From Paraburkholderia hospita (lineage in GTDB: Bacteria > Pseudomonadota > Gammaproteobacteria > Burkholderiales > Burkholderiaceae): DNA of 64,000 nucleotides. The number at the start of each line of letters is the position of its first letter. The stretch's first letter is position 1. Of this stretch, positions 36,799 through 46,079 are shown piece by piece. The position numbers and the translations under genes were made by a program. The stretch lies in assembly GCF_002902965.1 (NCBI RefSeq), contig NZ_CP026106.1, forward strand, positions 1,922,001 through 1,986,000, written 5' to 3'. Below the pieces are notes generated by a model. The model worked only from the letters and a program-made list of their open reading frames with translations, made no database searches and was not told where the DNA came from.

Positions 36799-38056
36799 GA
36801 TTGGGCTCCGTCGCGTCCCAGATCAGGCGAGGGTCGAACGACATGGCCGCGAACATTGTCAGCACCACCACCGCGCCAAAGGCAACCGCTGCCGGGCCCG
36901 CCTGGATCGTCGCGAGCGCATTGAACTGGACGAGTGCGACAAGAATCGTGATCACATAGATGTCGAGCATCGACCAGCGCCCGACGAGTTCCACCACACG
37001 GTAGATGCGCGTTCTCTGCTGCAATAGCGCGAGCGAGCGGCGCTGCGTCGAGATGACGAGGAACATGATCGCGATGATCTTCAGCATCGGGACAGCGATG
37101 CTCGCGATGAACACGATGATGGCTAAAGGCCACGAGCCCGATGCCCAGAGGTACACCACGCCGCTCAGAATCGTGTCTTTCTCCGAGCCGAACAGCGAAC
37201 TGGTGTTCATCACCGGCAGCATGTTCGCCGGGATGTACAGCACCATCGCGGCAATCAGGAAGGCCCACGTACGCGCAAAGCTCGCCGGTTTGCGCGCGTG
37301 AAGATGCGCTCCGCAGCGCGGACAGCTGGCGTCGTGCCCATGCAAGTCCGACTTCGTCAGCAAGCCGCAGCTGTGACATGTCATCAGACCGCTGGCCATT
37401 GCCGTGCGTGCGGATGGCGTCGTGAGCTCGTCCCGGTCAGGCACGCCGCTGTAGCGGTCGCCCATTCGCTGCCAGAGCTCGTGCGGATCGAATGCAGCAC
37501 TGGCAGCGGCGAGCAGCAGCATGAGCGCGCCGAAAGTCCACAGCGCGACGCCCGGCACGACACTGGCGATATGCGCCAGCTTGACCAGCGCGACCAGCAT
37601 GCCAAGGATCAGCACCTCCGTCATGCCCCACGGCCTCGCCAGATGCATGAGCCGAAAGACGATGTCGGGCCGGTATGGCAGGCGCCGAAGGCGCAGCGGA
37701 ACCAGCATGTACGCCATGGTGCTCATCTGCAGCAGGGGCATCAGGAATGTCGTCACGAACACCAGTCCCGCGATCGGCCACATGCCGTCGCTGTACAGGA
37801 CGCGCACCGCGCCCAGCAAGGTGGTCTCGACGAGATCGCCGTTCACCGACAGGCCGACGATCGGATATGTATTGCCGATCACGAACAGCACGATGCACGT
37901 AAGCGTATAGGCCAGCGCACGATCGAGGCTATCCGGATGGTGGCGGTACAGTTCGGCACCGCAACGGCAGCAGCGCAGCAGGCCCTCGCCTGTCAACGGC
38001 GCTTCACGTTGCAGCAGGTCGCATTCGTGACAGGCGATGAGGCGCTCGGCGGTCAT
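36791..38056 (-). CDS. pqiA: PqiA, inner-membrane partner of the Pqi lipid-transport system
   Basis: A 421-residue membrane protein built of two homologous halves. Each starts with a rubredoxin-like zinc ribbon (CHECD ... CCRCG at residues 9-33; CHSCGLL ... CPRCG in the second half) followed by four membrane segments. The order pqiA-pqiB-pqiC matches the classical operon. It overlaps the upstream efflux channel gene by 4 bp, which ties the Pqi genes to the RND system in one transcript. Confidence 0.93.
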   Translation of the reverse strand: MTAERLIACHECDLLQREAPLTGEGLLRCCRCGAELYRHHPDSLDRALAYTLTCIVLFVIGNTYPIVGLSVNGDLVETTLLGAVRVLYSDGMWPIAGLVFVTTFLMPLLQMSTMAYMLVPLRLRRLPYRPDIVFRLMHLARPWGMTEVLILGMLVALVKLAHIASVVPGVALWTFGALMLLLAAASAAFDPHELWQRMGDRYSGVPDRDELTTPSARTAMASGLMTCHSCGLLTKSDLHGHDASCPRCGAHLHARKPASFARTWAFLIAAMVLYIPANMLPVMNTSSLFGSEKDTILSGVVYLWASGSWPLAIIVFIASIAVPMLKIIAIMFLVISTQRRSLALLQQRTRIYRVVELVGRWSMLDIYVITILVALVQFNALATIQAGPAAVAFGAVVVLTMFAAMSFDPRLIWDATEPNHG

Positions 38057-39552
38057 TGCGGCTGCTCCGTCGCAGTCTGTGCGGCAGCGGGCGCCGCAGC
38101 GCCATGCTGCATCACCTGCCCCGTCATGCGTTCGGCTTCGACGACCCAGCCGCCACCCATCGCCTTGTAAAGACCAATCAGCGAAGTGAATACCAGGCCG
38201 TTGGTCTGCGTGTAGCTGAGTTGCGCGTTAAAGAGGCTGCGCTCGGCGTCGAGCACCTCGATGTAGCTCGTATAGCCGCCTTCATAGCGCAATCGCGCGA
38301 GCCGCGAATAGGTCCGCAATGCATCGACCTGACGGCCTTGCACGACGAGTTGCTCGCGCGACTTCTGCAATGCGATCAGTGCGTCGTCGACTTCCTGGAA
38401 GGCCACCTGGATCGACTGCTGGTACTGGAACAACGCCTGTTGCTGCTGTGCTTCCGCCTGGCTCACCTGGCCGCTGATGCTGCCCGCGGTAAAGATCGGC
38501 ACGGTCAGCGAGCCGGCGTACGACCAGATCCGCGCCGGCCCGGTGAACAGCTTCGAGAACTGGCCGCTCGCCGTTCCGAACATGCCGGTCAGTGAAATCG
38601 TCGGAAAGTAAAGGGCACGCGCGGCACCGATCAACGCGTTCGCGGCGATCAGGTTCTGCTCAGCCTGACGCAAATCGGGGCGGCGCTGCAGCAGGTCGGA
38701 CGGCAGGCCCGCCGGTACCGGCGGCACCGCGAGTTCCGTCAGTTCGCGGCCCCGCAGGATCGGACCGGGGTTATGGCCGAGCAGAACGGAGAGCGCATCT
38801 TCCTGCTGGGCGATCTGCGTCTCGATCTGCGGAATCGTGGCGAGCGACGCTTCGTATTCCGACTCGCTCTGCGCAAGTTCCATCTGCGACACGTCGCCGC
38901 CTGCAAACCTTGCCTGAAATACCTTGACCGAACCGGCACGGCTTTCCGTTGTTGCCTTCGCGATCGACAGTTGCTGGTCGAGGTCGCGCAAGTTGATGTA
39001 CGAAGAGGCGACCGACGCCACCAGCGACAGGATCGTCGCGCGCCGGCCTTCTTCACTGGCCAGCAGGCTCGCTCGCGCGGACTCGGTCTGCCGTCGCACC
39101 TTGCCGAAGAAATCGATCTCCCATGCGGCCGACAGGGGCGCCTGAAACTCGTTGAATACGGGGTTGACGCCGGCTGGCAACGTCGGCAGCCCAGCGACCG
39201 ATACGCGCTGACGGGATGCTTCGAAGCCGGCGTTGATTTGCGGAAACAGCGCCGAGCGCGTCGTGACGAACTGGCCGAGAAACTGGTCGACGCGCGCCGC
39301 GGCAATTTTCACGTCCTTGTTGTCCGCCAGCGCGGCGGCAATCAGGTCGTTCAGGACGGGGTCCTTGAACTGCTCCCACCACATCGCGTTGGCTACCTCG
39401 GCCACCTCGGTGGTTTCAAAGCGGAACGTCGCCGGCGTGGGCACCGTGGGCCGCACGTAGTCCGGGCCGAGCAGACAGCCGCCCAGGCCGAGCCCCAGCC
39501 CCGCAAGCAGCAGGGCTGACACCGAACGCATGGGGATCGCGGAGCCGCGCAT
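38053..39552 (-). CDS. RND efflux outer-membrane channel lipoprotein (NodT/OprM type)
   Basis: A 499-residue TolC-superfamily protein with a lipobox (GLGGC) and the start LLGPDYVRPTVPTPATFRF, the hallmark of OprM/NodT channels, and two outer-membrane-efflux domains. The first ATG at 39552 has a GAGGA seven bases upstream and lies one base after the pump gene stop. The C-terminus is alanine-rich. It exports substrates delivered by the adaptor and pump encoded upstream. Confidence 0.93.
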   Translation of the reverse strand: MRGSAIPMRSVSALLLAGLGLGLGGCLLGPDYVRPTVPTPATFRFETTEVAEVANAMWWEQFKDPVLNDLIAAALADNKDVKIAAARVDQFLGQFVTTRSALFPQINAGFEASRQRVSVAGLPTLPAGVNPVFNEFQAPLSAAWEIDFFGKVRRQTESARASLLASEEGRRATILSLVASVASSYINLRDLDQQLSIAKATTESRAGSVKVFQARFAGGDVSQMELAQSESEYEASLATIPQIETQIAQQEDALSVLLGHNPGPILRGRELTELAVPPVPAGLPSDLLQRRPDLRQAEQNLIAANALIGAARALYFPTISLTGMFGTASGQFSKLFTGPARIWSYAGSLTVPIFTAGSISGQVSQAEAQQQQALFQYQQSIQVAFQEVDDALIALQKSREQLVVQGRQVDALRTYSRLARLRYEGGYTSYIEVLDAERSLFNAQLSYTQTNGLVFTSLIGLYKAMGGGWVVEAERMTGQVMQHGAAAPAAAQTATEQPQ

Positions 39553-39553
39553 G

Positions 39554-42500
39554 TCAGTCGTCCTCGCGCCGGGCAGATGGTTTGTTGGTCGGAGCGCCTG
39601 AGCCAGGTGGCAAGACAGGCGGCGTTCCGTCGCCCGCCGCTCCGCCGCCCGAACCAGACGTCTTCTTGCTGCTCCGTTCCGACATCGTTTCGAGCAAGTA
39701 GAAGAACATCGGAATGAAGAACACGGCGATCACCGTCGCGCCGAGCATCCCGCCAATCACGCCAGTGCCGATCGAGTGGCGGCTGTTCGCCGATGCGCCA
39801 GTTGCGATCGCGAGCGGCACGCAGCCAAGAATGAAGGCGAGCGATGTCATCACGATCGGACGCAGCCGTTCGCTCGCCGCCGAAAGCGCGGAGTCGTACA
39901 CCGTTTCGCCCGACTCCCGATTCAGCACCGCGAACTCGAAAATCAGAATCGCGTTCTTGGCCGCGAGTGCGACCAGCATCGTCAGACCGATCTGGAAGTA
40001 GACGTCGTTCTCGAGGCCGCGCAGCATGATCGCGAGCAGCGCGCCAAACAGCGCGAAAGGCACCGCCATCAGCACGCCGAGCGGCAAGCTCCACTTCTCG
40101 TATTGCGCGGCCAGAATCAGGAACACCATGATCAGGCCGAATACGAACACCAGCCCCGACGTACTGCCGGCCTGCCTCGACTCGTATGCTTCGCCGCTCC
40201 ACCCGAAGGTATAGCCCTCGGGCAGCACCTGGGCCCCGACCTCTTCAATCGTGCTGATCACCTGTCCCGAGCTGTAGCCCGGAGCGGGATTGACCGTCAC
40301 CTTGACCGCGGGGAAATTGTTGAACCGCGTCACCAGATCCGGGCCAGTGACGTACTTCGATGTCATCACCGCCTTGATCGGCACCATGCTGTTGGTCTTG
40401 CTGCGCACGTAGATCTGGTCAAGATCCAGCGGCGTCAACCGATACGAAGGCTCGGCCTGCAGGATCACCTGCCACAACCGGCTCGAACGGTTAAACTGCG
40501 ACACGTACAGCGACCCGAACATCGTCTGCATCGCGCTGTACACCTCTTCGATGGGCACACCCAGCGTCTCCGACTTGTCGCGGTCAACGTTCACCAGTAG
40601 TTGCTGCGCCGATGCATTGAAGGTCGACGTCACGCGTGCCAGTTCAGGTCGCGCCTTGGCTTTGGCGATAAAATTGTCCACCACCGTGGCAAGTTGCGCG
40701 ATGGTGGCATCGCCCTGAGCCTGGATCCATACCTCGGTGCCGCCCGTCGTGCCGAGGCCTGGAATCGACGGCGGGTTCACCGGCAAGATCACCCCTTCCT
40801 GCACTGAGGAGAGGCTTTCGTACGCGCCGATCAGCACCGCGCGTGCGTTCTGCGTTCTGATGTTCTTGAATTTGTAGCGCTCGTCAAAGCTCTTGAAGCC
40901 GATGAAGAACGTCCCTGCATTGTTCTTGTTCTGGCTATCCAGCAGGCTGTATCCGTCAACCACCACCACGCTGCTCACGGCCTCCTGCTTCATGAAATAG
41001 TCCGTGACGTGCTGCGAGACATCTCCCGTGCGATCGAGACTCGCCGCGTCCGGCATGATGACCGCGCCAAGCAGGTAGCCCTGATCCTCGGGCGGCAGAA
41101 ATGACGTGGGAACCGCCCGCACCATGACGACCGACAGCGCGATCATGCCGGCAAACAGCAACAGCGCCACGACGAACCGCTTGATGACCAGCCTCACCAT
41201 GTTCGAGTAGCCGATCGTCATCCGCGCGAACCAGTTGTCGAACCATTTGAAAAAGCCGCGCTTTTCATGGTGTCCCGGCTTGAGCAGCAGCGCCGCCAGC
41301 GCTGGCGACAACGTGAGTGCAACCAGTCCCGAGAACACCACCGAAATCGCGATAGTGATGGCAAACTGCTTGTACAGCTGTCCCGTGATGCCAGCGAGGA
41401 AGGCCACGGGCACGAACACGGCGCACAGAACCAGCACGATCGCGATGACCGGGCCGGCGACCTCGTCCATCGCCCGCTTGGCGGCGTCTTTCGGACTCAG
41501 CTTGTGGACGTTCATGTTGCGCTCGACGTTCTCGATCACCACGATCGCGTCGTCCACCACGATACCGATCGCAAGGACCATACCGAACAGTGTCAGCATG
41601 TTGATCGAGAAACCGAGTGCGAGCATGCCCATGAACGTGCCGACGATCGATACCGGCACCGCAAGTACCGGTATCAGCGTGGCGCGCAGGCTCTGCAGGA
41701 ACACGAATACGACGACCACCACCAGCACGAGGGCTTCGAAGAAGGTATGAATGACGTCTGCGATGGATGCACGGGTGAAGTCCGTCGTGTCCATCGCAAT
41801 GTTGTATTCGATGCCTTCCGGGAACGACTTCTTCATCTCGGCGAGCGTAGCGCGCACCTGCTTTGACACGTCGAGTGCGTTGGCGCCCGGCTGCTGATAA
41901 ACCGCAATGACCGTTGCTGGCTTGCCCTGAAACTTGCTGCGGATCGAGTAATCTTTCTGGCCGAGTTCTGCGCGCCCGATGTCCTTGAGCCGCACAATCG
42001 CGACGTCGCCATTTGCGGCACGAATAATGATGTTGTCGAACTCAGCGGGGTCGGTCAGCCGGCCGGTGGTAGTGACTGCAAACGACTGTTCGACCGCTGT
42101 GCCCGTCGGCGACTGCCCGATGCGTCCCACCGCAAATTGCTGGTTCTGATTGGCCACGGCCCTCTGCACGTCGGCCGCTGTGATGCCCAGTTGGGCCATC
42201 CGGTCTGGCTTCAGCCAGATGCGCATCGCGTAGTCGGGCGTGCCGAAGATAGCCGACTGGTTCGCACCCGATATGCGCTTGAGCGCATCGAGCACGTAGA
42301 TGTTCGCGTAGTTGGCGATATAGGTCGCGTCGTAACGCTCACTGGGCGAATAGATGGCAATGACCATCATGAAGGCCGACGACTTCTTCTGCACCTGAAT
42401 GCCCTGCGACTGCACCGACGAGGGCAATTGCGGCAAGGCCAGGTTCACCCGGTTCTGCACATCGACCTGCGCCAGCTCCGGATTGGTGCCGATCTGGAAG

Positions 42501-42784
42501 AAGGCATTGAGCGTGTAGGCGCCCGTCGACGAACTCGACGAGTACATGTAGATCATGTTGTCCGCGCCGTTGACCTGCTGCTCGATCGGCGCGGCCACAT
42601 TGTTCGACATCACATCCGCACTCGCGCCTGGATATGTCGCGGAGATCGTGATCTGCGGCGGCGTGATGTCGGGGTACTGGGCGATCGGCAGATCCAGCAT
42701 CGCCAGCGCGCCGCCGAGCGTGATGACAATCGAGATCACCGACGCAAAGATCGGGCGGTCGATGCAGAAGTGGGAGATGTTCAT
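39554..42784 (-). CDS. RND efflux pump inner-membrane transporter (HAE1, AcrB/MexB type)
   Basis: A 1076-residue RND pump of the hydrophobe/amphiphile efflux family with 12 membrane segments. The proton-relay aspartates are in AIGIVVDDAIVVIENVERNM, and PGASADVMSNNVAAPIEQQV is typical of the porter domain. The C-terminal ~35 residues are a variable glycine/serine/proline tail. It expels amphiphilic toxic compounds or antibiotics using the proton gradient. It starts 12 bp after the adaptor gene. The substrate cannot be deduced. Confidence 0.95.
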   Translation of the reverse strand: MNISHFCIDRPIFASVISIVITLGGALAMLDLPIAQYPDITPPQITISATYPGASADVMSNNVAAPIEQQVNGADNMIYMYSSSSSTGAYTLNAFFQIGTNPELAQVDVQNRVNLALPQLPSSVQSQGIQVQKKSSAFMMVIAIYSPSERYDATYIANYANIYVLDALKRISGANQSAIFGTPDYAMRIWLKPDRMAQLGITAADVQRAVANQNQQFAVGRIGQSPTGTAVEQSFAVTTTGRLTDPAEFDNIIIRAANGDVAIVRLKDIGRAELGQKDYSIRSKFQGKPATVIAVYQQPGANALDVSKQVRATLAEMKKSFPEGIEYNIAMDTTDFTRASIADVIHTFFEALVLVVVVVFVFLQSLRATLIPVLAVPVSIVGTFMGMLALGFSINMLTLFGMVLAIGIVVDDAIVVIENVERNMNVHKLSPKDAAKRAMDEVAGPVIAIVLVLCAVFVPVAFLAGITGQLYKQFAITIAISVVFSGLVALTLSPALAALLLKPGHHEKRGFFKWFDNWFARMTIGYSNMVRLVIKRFVVALLLFAGMIALSVVMVRAVPTSFLPPEDQGYLLGAVIMPDAASLDRTGDVSQHVTDYFMKQEAVSSVVVVDGYSLLDSQNKNNAGTFFIGFKSFDERYKFKNIRTQNARAVLIGAYESLSSVQEGVILPVNPPSIPGLGTTGGTEVWIQAQGDATIAQLATVVDNFIAKAKARPELARVTSTFNASAQQLLVNVDRDKSETLGVPIEEVYSAMQTMFGSLYVSQFNRSSRLWQVILQAEPSYRLTPLDLDQIYVRSKTNSMVPIKAVMTSKYVTGPDLVTRFNNFPAVKVTVNPAPGYSSGQVISTIEEVGAQVLPEGYTFGWSGEAYESRQAGSTSGLVFVFGLIMVFLILAAQYEKWSLPLGVLMAVPFALFGALLAIMLRGLENDVYFQIGLTMLVALAAKNAILIFEFAVLNRESGETVYDSALSAASERLRPIVMTSLAFILGCVPLAIATGASANSRHSIGTGVIGGMLGATVIAVFFIPMFFYLLETMSERSSKKTSGSGGGAAGDGTPPVLPPGSGAPTNKPSARREDD

Positions 42785-42796
42785 ATCGCCCGCTCC

Positions 42797-44038
42797 TCAC
42801 TTCGTCACGGTCTGATCGGACTGGCGCGTCGCGAGATGCTGTCCTTCATCCGGCGGCGCATCGGTGGCTGCACCTGGCTGGGGCGCCCCGGTGATCTTCA
42901 GGGGGGTATCCGCGAGGACTCGAATTGCACCGTCGACCACGATGCGTTCGCCGGGTTGCAACCCGCTGTTGATGAACCAGTCGTCGCCATGCCATTCACC
43001 CACTTCGACCACGCGTTGACGCGCCTTTGAGTCGTTATCTACCACCCAGACAAAATGACTCTTGGCACCCTGCAGGACCGCCCGCTGGGGGACGAGGATG
43101 GCATTCGGGCGGATTGCTCCCGAGACCTGGGCACGCACGAATTGGCCCGGACGCAGCGTGCCTTGCGGATTCGCGAACGAGGCGCGCACGAGGAACGTGC
43201 CGGTCTGGGTGCTGAACGCCGGGTTGGTAAAGTTGATGTGGCCGGTCGAAGGAAACACTGTGCCGTCGGCAAGCACGACCGTCACCTCGAAGTCGCTATT
43301 TGACGGGAGCTTCAGTAGCCCTTTAGCGGCGTCGCTGCGCACCTTCAACAGCTCGTTTTCCGACAGGCTGAAGTTCACCCACATCGGGTCCAGCTGATAG
43401 ATGTAGGTGAGCAGGCCCGTCGCGCTCGCGGTCACGTAGCTGCCATCCTGCTGTCTTGCGAAGCTCGACAGGCCGTCGAGCGGCGACTTGATCGTCGTAT
43501 AACTGAGGTTGAGTTCGGCGGTCTGGACCTCGCCCTGGGCGGCGATCACGGCTGCTTCCGCACTCTTTTCGTTGCCGGTCGCGTCGTCCAGATCCTTTTT
43601 GCTCAATGCGTTCTGCGCGGCGAGCGGTATCACGCGGGCGAGATTGGCCTTCGTCACATAGAGCCTCGCCTGCTGCTGCGCGAGTTGGCCCTTTGCAGTC
43701 TGCAGCGCTGCCAGGAACGGCTTGGGATCCATCAGAAAGAGTGTCTGTCCCGTATGGACCAGTTGACCCTCGGTGTACACGCGCTTGTCGAGAAAACCGT
43801 CGACGCGGGCGCGGATTTCCACTTCGCGTGAACTTTGCGTCTGCGCGGTGAATTCGAAAACCACTGGCGTATCGCGCCGCTCGACCTTCATGACTGTCAC
43901 ATCGATCGCAGCGGCTGGCGGAGGTGCAGCCGGTTTGTGGCAGGCGGCGCAGAGCGCCAACGTTGCACAGGCAAGCACCCGCGCCAGAGCGCCGGGTGAC
44001 AACCGGAGCGTGAAACGATCAAGCGTTACGTGTCTCAT
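42797..44038 (-). CDS. RND efflux periplasmic adaptor (membrane fusion protein)
   Basis: A 413-residue HlyD-family adaptor lipoprotein (lipobox LALCAAC) with lipoyl, coiled-coil hairpin and beta-barrel domains: VEIRARVDGFLDKRVYTEGQ opens the lipoyl half, LNLSYTTIKSPLDGL closes it, and LRPGQFVRAQVSG is in the barrel. ATG at 44038 is chosen; upstream codons have no family character. It joins the inner-membrane pump to the outer-membrane channel. Confidence 0.93.
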   Translation of the reverse strand: MRHVTLDRFTLRLSPGALARVLACATLALCAACHKPAAPPPAAAIDVTVMKVERRDTPVVFEFTAQTQSSREVEIRARVDGFLDKRVYTEGQLVHTGQTLFLMDPKPFLAALQTAKGQLAQQQARLYVTKANLARVIPLAAQNALSKKDLDDATGNEKSAEAAVIAAQGEVQTAELNLSYTTIKSPLDGLSSFARQQDGSYVTASATGLLTYIYQLDPMWVNFSLSENELLKVRSDAAKGLLKLPSNSDFEVTVVLADGTVFPSTGHINFTNPAFSTQTGTFLVRASFANPQGTLRPGQFVRAQVSGAIRPNAILVPQRAVLQGAKSHFVWVVDNDSKARQRVVEVGEWHGDDWFINSGLQPGERIVVDGAIRVLADTPLKITGAPQPGAATDAPPDEGQHLATRQSDQTVTK

Positions 44039-44055
44039 CGGATCACCCGTCGCAG

Positions 44056-44454
44056 CTACATGGCGGTGCAAGCACCGAACAGCACCAGGGCGTTTTCACG
44101 GTTGACGAGCGTCACGCCTATCGTGCCGTCCACCGTGTCGAGCACGATCGTCCACGCGAACGTGAACTCGGTTCCTTGCAGGAGAATCTGTTTCTCATCT
44201 GTTTGCATGAAGCGGATCGGCGTCGTGTGTTGAGGGCCGGTAACGGTCTTCTTCGCGAAGTCGATGCGCAGGAACTGCGGTGCGCCCAACTCCGACGGCA
44301 AGGCGCGCAAGCAGGTTTCCCCTGCATCGCAGGCATGCGCGTCGATGGTCGCGCACAGCAGCGGCTTGCTGCCGTCGAATTCAGCCGCGGACAGCGTGGC
44401 CGAAGCGAAACATAAGAACACTGCGAGCGCCATACGGAACGTGCTCTCTTTCAT
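44056..44454 (-). CDS. Exported protein of unknown function at the head of the efflux operon
   Basis: A 132-residue protein with a signal peptide (MKESTFRMALAVFLCFASAT, then LSAAE). The mature part has five cysteines (CATIDAHACDAGETC near the start and a C-terminal ACTAM) and a compact beta-rich pattern. No family is recognised. It ends 17 bp before the adaptor start, so it is probably the first gene of the eight-gene efflux-Pqi operon. Confidence 0.7.
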   Translation of the reverse strand: MKESTFRMALAVFLCFASATLSAAEFDGSKPLLCATIDAHACDAGETCLRALPSELGAPQFLRIDFAKKTVTGPQHTTPIRFMQTDEKQILLQGTEFTFAWTIVLDTVDGTIGVTLVNRENALVLFGACTAM

Positions 44455-44482
44455 GGCCGCATCTCCTGCTGCTTGCGGAGGC

Positions 44483-44690
44483 TACTGAACCGTGTACCCG
44501 CGGCCGGTCATACATGCCCCACCGCGCGGTTGAAAGTGGCCAGTTGTTGCGACATCTGCTGTTGATTGGACTGGCGCTGCGCGGTTGCCGCCTGTTGCGT
44601 GCGGTGCTTTCGTATCCCGCCCGCTGCCGTGTCGACGACCGCACCAATCGCCGCGCAAGTCCGAACGAGACTCGCATCAGGTGTTGCATG
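44483..44690 (-). pseudogene. Remnant of a glycine-zipper family protein gene, frameshifted
   Basis: The minus strand shows AAIGAVVDTAAGGIRKHRTQ, a Q-rich segment and QQLATFNRAV, then, in another frame, ACMTGRGYTVQ and a stop at 44483. Joined, this is the usual end of small glycine-zipper exported proteins (FNRAFxACMxGRGYTV). A single missing base in the GTGGGG run near 44520 explains the shift. The 5' part is not readable in one frame. Sequencing error is possible. Confidence 0.5.
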
Positions 44691-44776
44691 GCGAAACGCC
44701 TCCTCGACAATCCAGTTCCGGCACATACTCACGGCCATCCGACGTCAACGTGAGACGGCGCAGTCAAGTCGCGGAC

Positions 44777-45364
44777 TCATGGTTTGGTCTTGGTGATCTT
44801 CTGGCCTTGCACGCCGAGGCCCGCCATCAGACCCTCCTGGCCATAGATGAATGCGTAGACATCGGACTGCAATGTGGTCGTCGTCATCGACTTCGCCTTG
44901 CCTTCGTCCACGACAACGACACTCGGCCCCATGCCGACGGACCAACCGTCGCTGCTGTTCAGATAGCTGAGCGCTGCCGGTGTCATCAGGAAAAACGCCT
45001 GATGGAAGGTCTGCGCCCCAGCCTGCAGCCCGTATGACAGTGCCGTGACGTTGTAGTAGCCCATCACCTTGCCGTCCGGACCGAACATCACGCCGTTTCC
45101 TTCCTGCGCGCCGACAAGAAATCCCGCCTTCACGATGTCCGGAAACACCAGGACCGCAGTTGCCTTGGTCGCCAGTTCCCCTGCCTTTGGCGTTTTCTCA
45201 ATCAGTGTCCGATACGCATCGCGTGCTTTCTGTTCCAGGTCAGGACGCGCTGACCCGGATGCGGAGCTGGAGCCCGACCCGGAACTGGACGAGTCCATGC
45301 TCGAACAGGCAACCGCCGCGAGCAGGACTGGAATCATTGCCATCAGGCGAACAAGCTTGAACAT
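44777..45364 (-). CDS. SYLF (Ysc84-like) domain lipoprotein
   Basis: A 195-residue lipoprotein (lipobox LAAVAC) followed by a serine/glycine linker and a SYLF/Ysc84 lipid-binding domain: ATAVLVFPDIVKAGFLVGAQ, EGNGVM, and ALSYGLQAGAQT. Bacterial members are periplasmic or outer-membrane lipid-binding proteins of unknown role. The start MFKLVRLMAMIP at 45364 begins the signal. A copy of the region's shared palindrome lies 107 bp upstream (45472-45487). Confidence 0.85.
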   Translation of the reverse strand: MFKLVRLMAMIPVLLAAVACSSMDSSSSGSGSSSASGSARPDLEQKARDAYRTLIEKTPKAGELATKATAVLVFPDIVKAGFLVGAQEGNGVMFGPDGKVMGYYNVTALSYGLQAGAQTFHQAFFLMTPAALSYLNSSDGWSVGMGPSVVVVDEGKAKSMTTTTLQSDVYAFIYGQEGLMAGLGVQGQKITKTKP

Positions 45365-45471
45365 GATAGGACGCTCCATTCAAAAGGAGTCACTGCGTGA
45401 CCGGGTCCCAGAGCGGCGCGCGCCGCGCCTCAGGTACTCCTAGTATTGGTAGCGGATCCGTCCGTTGGCAA

Positions 45472-45487
45472 TTGAACTTTGGTCCAA
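45472..45487. promoter_or_regulatory. Shared palindrome, copy A (upstream of the SYLF gene)
   Basis: TTGAACTTTGGTCCAA within AATTGAACTTTGGTCCAATA; read on the other strand it is TTGGACCAAAGTTCAA. One of six intergenic copies in 45-56 kb. Confidence 0.65.
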
Positions 45488-45514
45488 TACCGGTTCAGCG
45501 CGAACATGTCCCGA

Positions 45515-45901
45515 CTAGGACGCCTGTCCCCCTTCCAGTGCCGCACGTACGGTCCGGATGAACAGATCATCGTTGAACGGCTTGAGAATGTAGGCGACCG
45601 CACCGCCCGCAAAGGCTTGTTCGCGCACGCTGATGTTATCGTGGGCGGTTATGAAAACGACAGGCGTGCCACTGCCCGACAGACGCCGCTGGACCTCGAG
45701 TCCATTGAGTCCAGGCATCTGCACATCGAGAATGACGCAGTCAGGGCGATATGACGGAATGGACGACAGCACGTTGAGAAACGCGTCGCCGCTCGCGAAC
45801 GTTTCAGCAGCGATGCCGACCGAGCGCAGGAGTCTCTTGATCGCTCTGCACACCGATTCATCGTCATCGACGATGACAACGAATGGTTTGAGGTTTCCCA
45901 T
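45515..45901 (-). CDS. Single-domain response regulator (receiver only)
   Basis: A 128-residue CheY-like receiver with VIVDDDESVCRAIKRLL (acidic pocket), the phosphorylated aspartate in CVILDVQMPG, threonine in FITAHD and lysine in YILKPFND. No output domain follows, so it may act as a phosphate sink, an adaptor or a protein-binding switch. It is closely related to the receiver of the FixJ-type regulator encoded upstream. ATG at 45901 is used. A shared palindrome lies 83 bp upstream. Confidence 0.9.
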   Translation of the reverse strand: MGNLKPFVVIVDDDESVCRAIKRLLRSVGIAAETFASGDAFLNVLSSIPSYRPDCVILDVQMPGLNGLEVQRRLSGSGTPVVFITAHDNISVREQAFAGGAVAYILKPFNDDLFIRTVRAALEGGQAS

Positions 45902-45984
45902 TGTACGTAGTCCGGTGTCCGGGAATGCACGGGGTGCTGCACTCCCCCAAACCATAGACTACGAGTCAGGCGCGAATACCGATA

Positions 45985-46000
45985 GTGGACCTTGGTGCAA
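45985..46000. promoter_or_regulatory. Shared palindrome, copy B (upstream of the receiver gene)
   Basis: GTGGACCTTGGTGCAA; on the other strand TTGCACCAAGGTCCAC, followed by TATCGG as in copy C. It lies in the 178-bp gap between the receiver gene and the FixJ-type gene. Confidence 0.65.
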
Positions 46001-46079
46001 TGTGGACGAAGGGGTCGTAGCATGCCCGGACGACCGGCCGTTCAAGCCGGCTCGTGGCCGCTCAACGACGCGCGCGTGA

